Shown here in pieces: positions 3,837 through 5,950 of a stretch of DNA of 5,950 bases; the stretch's first letter is position 1, and each line of letters begins with the position of its first letter. The notes under the pieces are model-generated. The model searched no databases and was not told where the DNA came from. It was given only the letters and a program-made list of their open reading frames with translations. The stretch is from Bacteroidetes bacterium SW_11_45_7 (GTDB taxonomy: Bacteria; Bacteroidota; Bacteroidia; Chitinophagales; SW-11-45-7). The translations under genes were made by a program, and so were the position numbers. The stretch lies in the NCBI GenBank assembly GCA_003022985.1, contig PXTV01000005.1:1-5950 (forward strand), read 5' to 3'.

Positions 3837-5950
3837 TCAGGGATCGAAAACATCCTTGACCTTATCTTCAGCATCGTCAGCAGCATCCTCAGCGTTATCC
3901 TTCGCCTCGTCTTTTGCTTTGTCACCGGCTTTGTCAGCAGCTTTTTCGGCTTCTTTTTGCGCCTCATCCTCAGCTTCATCTGCGGCTTTCTGCGCCTCCT
4001 CTTTTGCTTTGTCCTTAGCTTTATCAGCGGCTTTTTGGGCTTCTTCCTTTGCTTTGTCCTTTGCCTTTTCCGCAGCTTCCCGTGCTTTTTTCTCGGCTTG
4101 TTCTTTGGCTTGATCTACCTGTTCTTGCACCATATCTTTCGTGCTGCTCTGCATGGCGCTTTTGTTGAGCGATACGGAAATGTTGGGATCGTTCATGGGG
4201 CCGTTGATACCAATATCAAAAGCGAGATTGTCCGGCATTGCATTTTGAAGCCCGGGTATGTTGGCTGACGCCACCAGGTTCTGGACGGCATCATTGGCAG
4301 CGCCCAACTCATCCCGTGGAATCACCGTACCTGCTGTATAATCCAATGTTTGATCCAATCCGTGGGAGCCTTCAACTGTAGTTGTGATGTTATTTTGTTG
4401 CACTGTGACCGGCTCAAGATGTACGCGGCCATTTTTGATGCGCAAGCTAGCATTTACATCTCTCACTTTCAGTTCTTTGGCTTGATTGTAGTTGAGCTTA
4501 TCAGCTATCTTTGTCAGAGCAGGGAAATTTCTGATTTCGGCATTCGGTATGCCCACTTGCCCTCTGCCGTTGATCGTCTTCATTTTGAGGCCCATGTTCC
4601 CGGTCATTTGACCATTGAGCCGCATATTGCTGTTGAACTTGCCGTGGAAAAACCTGGCTATGGGAGCCAGCTTCTTGACGGTGTTGAACTTCTTGAACGA
4701 CTTTTGAATAGCCAGCTTGCGAATGTCGTAGTTGACACTGATTGCCGGGTTGGTCTTGCTCTTTTTGGTGGAATAGGAAGCGTCCATGTTGATCTGGCCA
4801 TCGAGCACGAGAGCGCGCAGGTTGCGCAGTTTGAGCGTTTCATCGCGGATGATGATGGCGCCATTCACATTGCGCAGCTTCGTGTCGCCATAGATAATCT
4901 TACCGAATTTCCCATTGACAACAAAATCGAGATTAGCGGGCACTTCGTACACCGAATAGCTGCCGGTATCCGGTGATTCCTCCTTTGACGAAGACGCCTC
5001 CCTTTCAGACTCCGTCATGAACTGGTTGGTGTTGAACGTATTGGAGCGCAAGCTGAACGATCCTTTCAACATGTCGCCCTTGAGCGCATAACCGAGCGCA
5101 TTGTCGATGGAGCCGTTCATCTTCAGGTCGCTTTCGCCAATGGTGGCTTTGAACTCGCTAAGCGTCACACTGCGCGGGTTAAAGCTCATCTGCATGGTCT
5201 TGATGGCCACAGGATTCGGCAGATCGGGGCTTTTGTAGTTGAAGCCCGTAAGCGACAGGTTACCGCTGGCGTCCACACGCGAATAGCGCTCCTGCTCAAC
5301 ATTTGACATGCGGGCCTTCACGGCCAGGTTGGCGTCCAGTTTGCCCTGCAGCTTCTGGCCTTTTTCGAGCGGATAATACTTGTCCACATTGGCCAAATCC
5401 AGCTTGCCTTTCGCCTTGGCGTCAATGTAGGGGTCGCTCATGGGATCGGTCAGGTTCATGCTCATCTCCACCGGTGCTCCGCCCAGCTCCATGTAGAGCC
5501 GCTTCATGTTGATCGTCATCTCGTCCAGCTTGCCGCCAGGGTGCTTGATGCTCGTTTTCATGGCCACGTTATTCACGGATGACGGCAGATCTGGATATTG
5601 GAACATGCCGTTCTCAACCTTCATCTCCAGCGAAAAGGAAGGATAATGGTCATCGATGTATTTGCCCTTCACATAACCATTCAGCGATAGCTTGCCCTTC
5701 GTTTGGACGTCCTCGAAACTTTCGGTGTAGATATTGGGCAGCAACGAGATGAAGTTTTTGAAGTCCGATTGCTGCACTTCGTAGAAGAGGTCCGTTTTGA
5801 TGGCTTCACCCGGCATGGCCACGGAACCGTCCAGCCCGAGTTCGAGTGCATTGAGGCGCAGTTTGTTGTCCTTGAGCGTGTACTTGCTGTTTTGCATGTC
5901 CATGTTGATGGCGGCCTGGAGCTCCGTTTCCACGTCCTCGTCGGTCTCGG
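3837..5950 (-). CDS. AsmA-family envelope protein with repetitive C-terminal tail (5' partial)
   Basis: About 703 residues are visible. The frame runs through the right edge, so the N-terminus, usually a membrane anchor, is missing. AsmA-like proteins are inner-membrane-anchored, beta-rich periplasmic proteins implicated in lipid transport and outer-membrane homeostasis. The body is a long series of short beta-strand repeats with family-type phrases: GKLSLNGYVKGKYIDDHYPSF, MNLTDPMSDPYIDAKAKGKLDL, the C-terminal-domain run RNVNGAIIIRDETLKLRNL then INMDASYS, and the closing INGPMNDPNISVSLNKS, the usual GxxxDP end of the fold. A low-complexity Ser/Glu linker follows the Met encoded at 5016-5018 (MTESEREASSSKEESPDTG). 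The last 98 residues are a Lys/Glu/Ala/Asp helix built of 15-residue repeats. No Cys or Trp occurs in the visible part. A GTG at 5931-5933 is an internal Val, not the start, since the frame continues to the edge. G+C is visibly higher than in the downstream hypothetical gene. Confidence 0.9.
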   Translation of the reverse strand, partial: ETDEDVETELQAAINMDMQNSKYTLKDNKLRLNALELGLDGSVAMPGEAIKTDLFYEVQQSDFKNFISLLPNIYTESFEDVQTKGKLSLNGYVKGKYIDDHYPSFSLEMKVENGMFQYPDLPSSVNNVAMKTSIKHPGGKLDEMTINMKRLYMELGGAPVEMSMNLTDPMSDPYIDAKAKGKLDLANVDKYYPLEKGQKLQGKLDANLAVKARMSNVEQERYSRVDASGNLSLTGFNYKSPDLPNPVAIKTMQMSFNPRSVTLSEFKATIGESDLKMNGSIDNALGYALKGDMLKGSFSLRSNTFNTNQFMTESEREASSSKEESPDTGSYSVYEVPANLDFVVNGKFGKIIYGDTKLRNVNGAIIIRDETLKLRNLRALVLDGQINMDASYSTKKSKTNPAISVNYDIRKLAIQKSFKKFNTVKKLAPIARFFHGKFNSNMRLNGQMTGNMGLKMKTINGRGQVGIPNAEIRNFPALTKIADKLNYNQAKELKVRDVNASLRIKNGRVHLEPVTVQQNNITTTVEGSHGLDQTLDYTAGTVIPRDELGAANDAVQNLVASANIPGLQNAMPDNLAFDIGINGPMNDPNISVSLNKSAMQSSTKDMVQEQVDQAKEQAEKKAREAAEKAKDKAKEEAQKAADKAKDKAKEEAQKAADEAEDEAQKEAEKAADKAGDKAKDEAKDNAEDAADDAEDKVKDVFDP
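3852..4109 (-). repeat. 45-bp tandem coding repeat (15-residue pentadecads) in the AsmA tail
   Basis: Five full units and one partial unit are encoded in order: AKEQAEKKAREAAEK, AKDKAKEEAQKAADK, AKDKAKEEAQKAADE, AEDEAQKEAEKAADK, AGDKAKDEAKDNAED and AADDAEDKVKD. Alanine sits at positions 1, 5, 9 and 13, usually also 12. Units 2 and 3 differ at one residue, while their DNA carries several synonymous changes, so the protein pattern is kept by selection or old duplication rather than very recent slippage. Charge shifts from mixed Lys/Glu to strongly acidic toward the C-terminus. The predicted structure is one long alanine-rich helix or coiled coil, LEA-like in composition. Confidence 0.88.

Noticed and set aside
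3698..3979. N-terminal extension of the 3053 minus-strand frame up to an ATG at 3979.
   Set aside because: It crosses the rho-independent terminator and reads the AsmA repeat region in another frame, giving only Lys/Arg-rich shadow sequence.
3856..4113. Plus-strand open frames rich in Ser/Ala or Phe/Cys opposite the AsmA tail, including one at 3957-4268.
   Set aside because: They are antisense images of the GCT/GAA/AAA-rich repeat. Their low-complexity translations and lack of start context show no coding character.
4350..4976. 208-residue plus-strand open frame within the AsmA gene.
   Set aside because: It is antisense to strongly family-like AsmA sequence; its translation shows no domain and no plausible N-terminus.
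1..5950. Search for CRISPR arrays, tRNA/rRNA genes, insertion-sequence ends, attachment sites, defence or toxin-antitoxin genes.
   Set aside because: No regularly spaced noncoding repeats, terminal inverted repeats, transposase, integrase or recognisable RNA gene was seen. The only tandem repeat is coding (AsmA tail).

Overview
The window looks like a chromosomal housekeeping region from a Bacteroidota bacterium, plausibly of the Cytophagales type. The evidence is an outer-membrane beta-barrel of the PorT-like type with a Bacteroidota-style signal peptide ending LLG-QQ, an AsmA-like protein with the Lys/Glu/Ala-rich tail often seen in this phylum, perfect matches to the Bacteroidota -7 promoter consensus TAnnTTTG, and few Shine-Dalgarno sequences. 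I see no rRNA, tRNA, CRISPR array, insertion sequence, integrase or recognisable defence system. The genus is not determinable from this sequence.

Layout. Positions 2-514 (+) hold the C-terminal half of RuvB, the Holliday-junction branch-migration motor, cut by the left edge. Its stop codon directly abuts the stop of the convergent gene at 515-1168 (-), a 217-residue secreted outer-membrane beta-barrel protein. Only 31 bp separate that gene from the divergent pair at 1200-1472 (+), a small conserved-type protein of unknown function, and 1469-2248 (+), a PhnP-like metallo-beta-lactamase-fold hydrolase that starts with TTG and overlaps its partner by 4 nt. After an 82-bp gap comes an uncharacterised polytopic membrane protein at 2331-3041 (+). 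It ends 11 bp from a convergent gene of unknown function at 3053-3697 (-, start uncertain). A clear rho-independent terminator at 3787-3813 (-) closes the last gene, at 3837 to beyond 5950 (-). That gene is a large AsmA-family envelope protein with its N-terminus outside the window and a C-terminal tail made of 15-residue repeats.

The genes form short transcription units in alternating orientation rather than one operon. Functional coupling is clearly implied only for 1200-1472 with 1469-2248 (overlap, an SD inside the upstream gene). The porin-like protein and the AsmA protein are both cell-envelope proteins but are not adjacent. The most interesting points are the pentadecad repeat tail of the AsmA protein, the overlapping divergent promoter elements at about 1160-1212, and three genes with no assignable function (1200-1472, 2331-3041, 3053-3697). 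I found no convincing novel multi-gene system.
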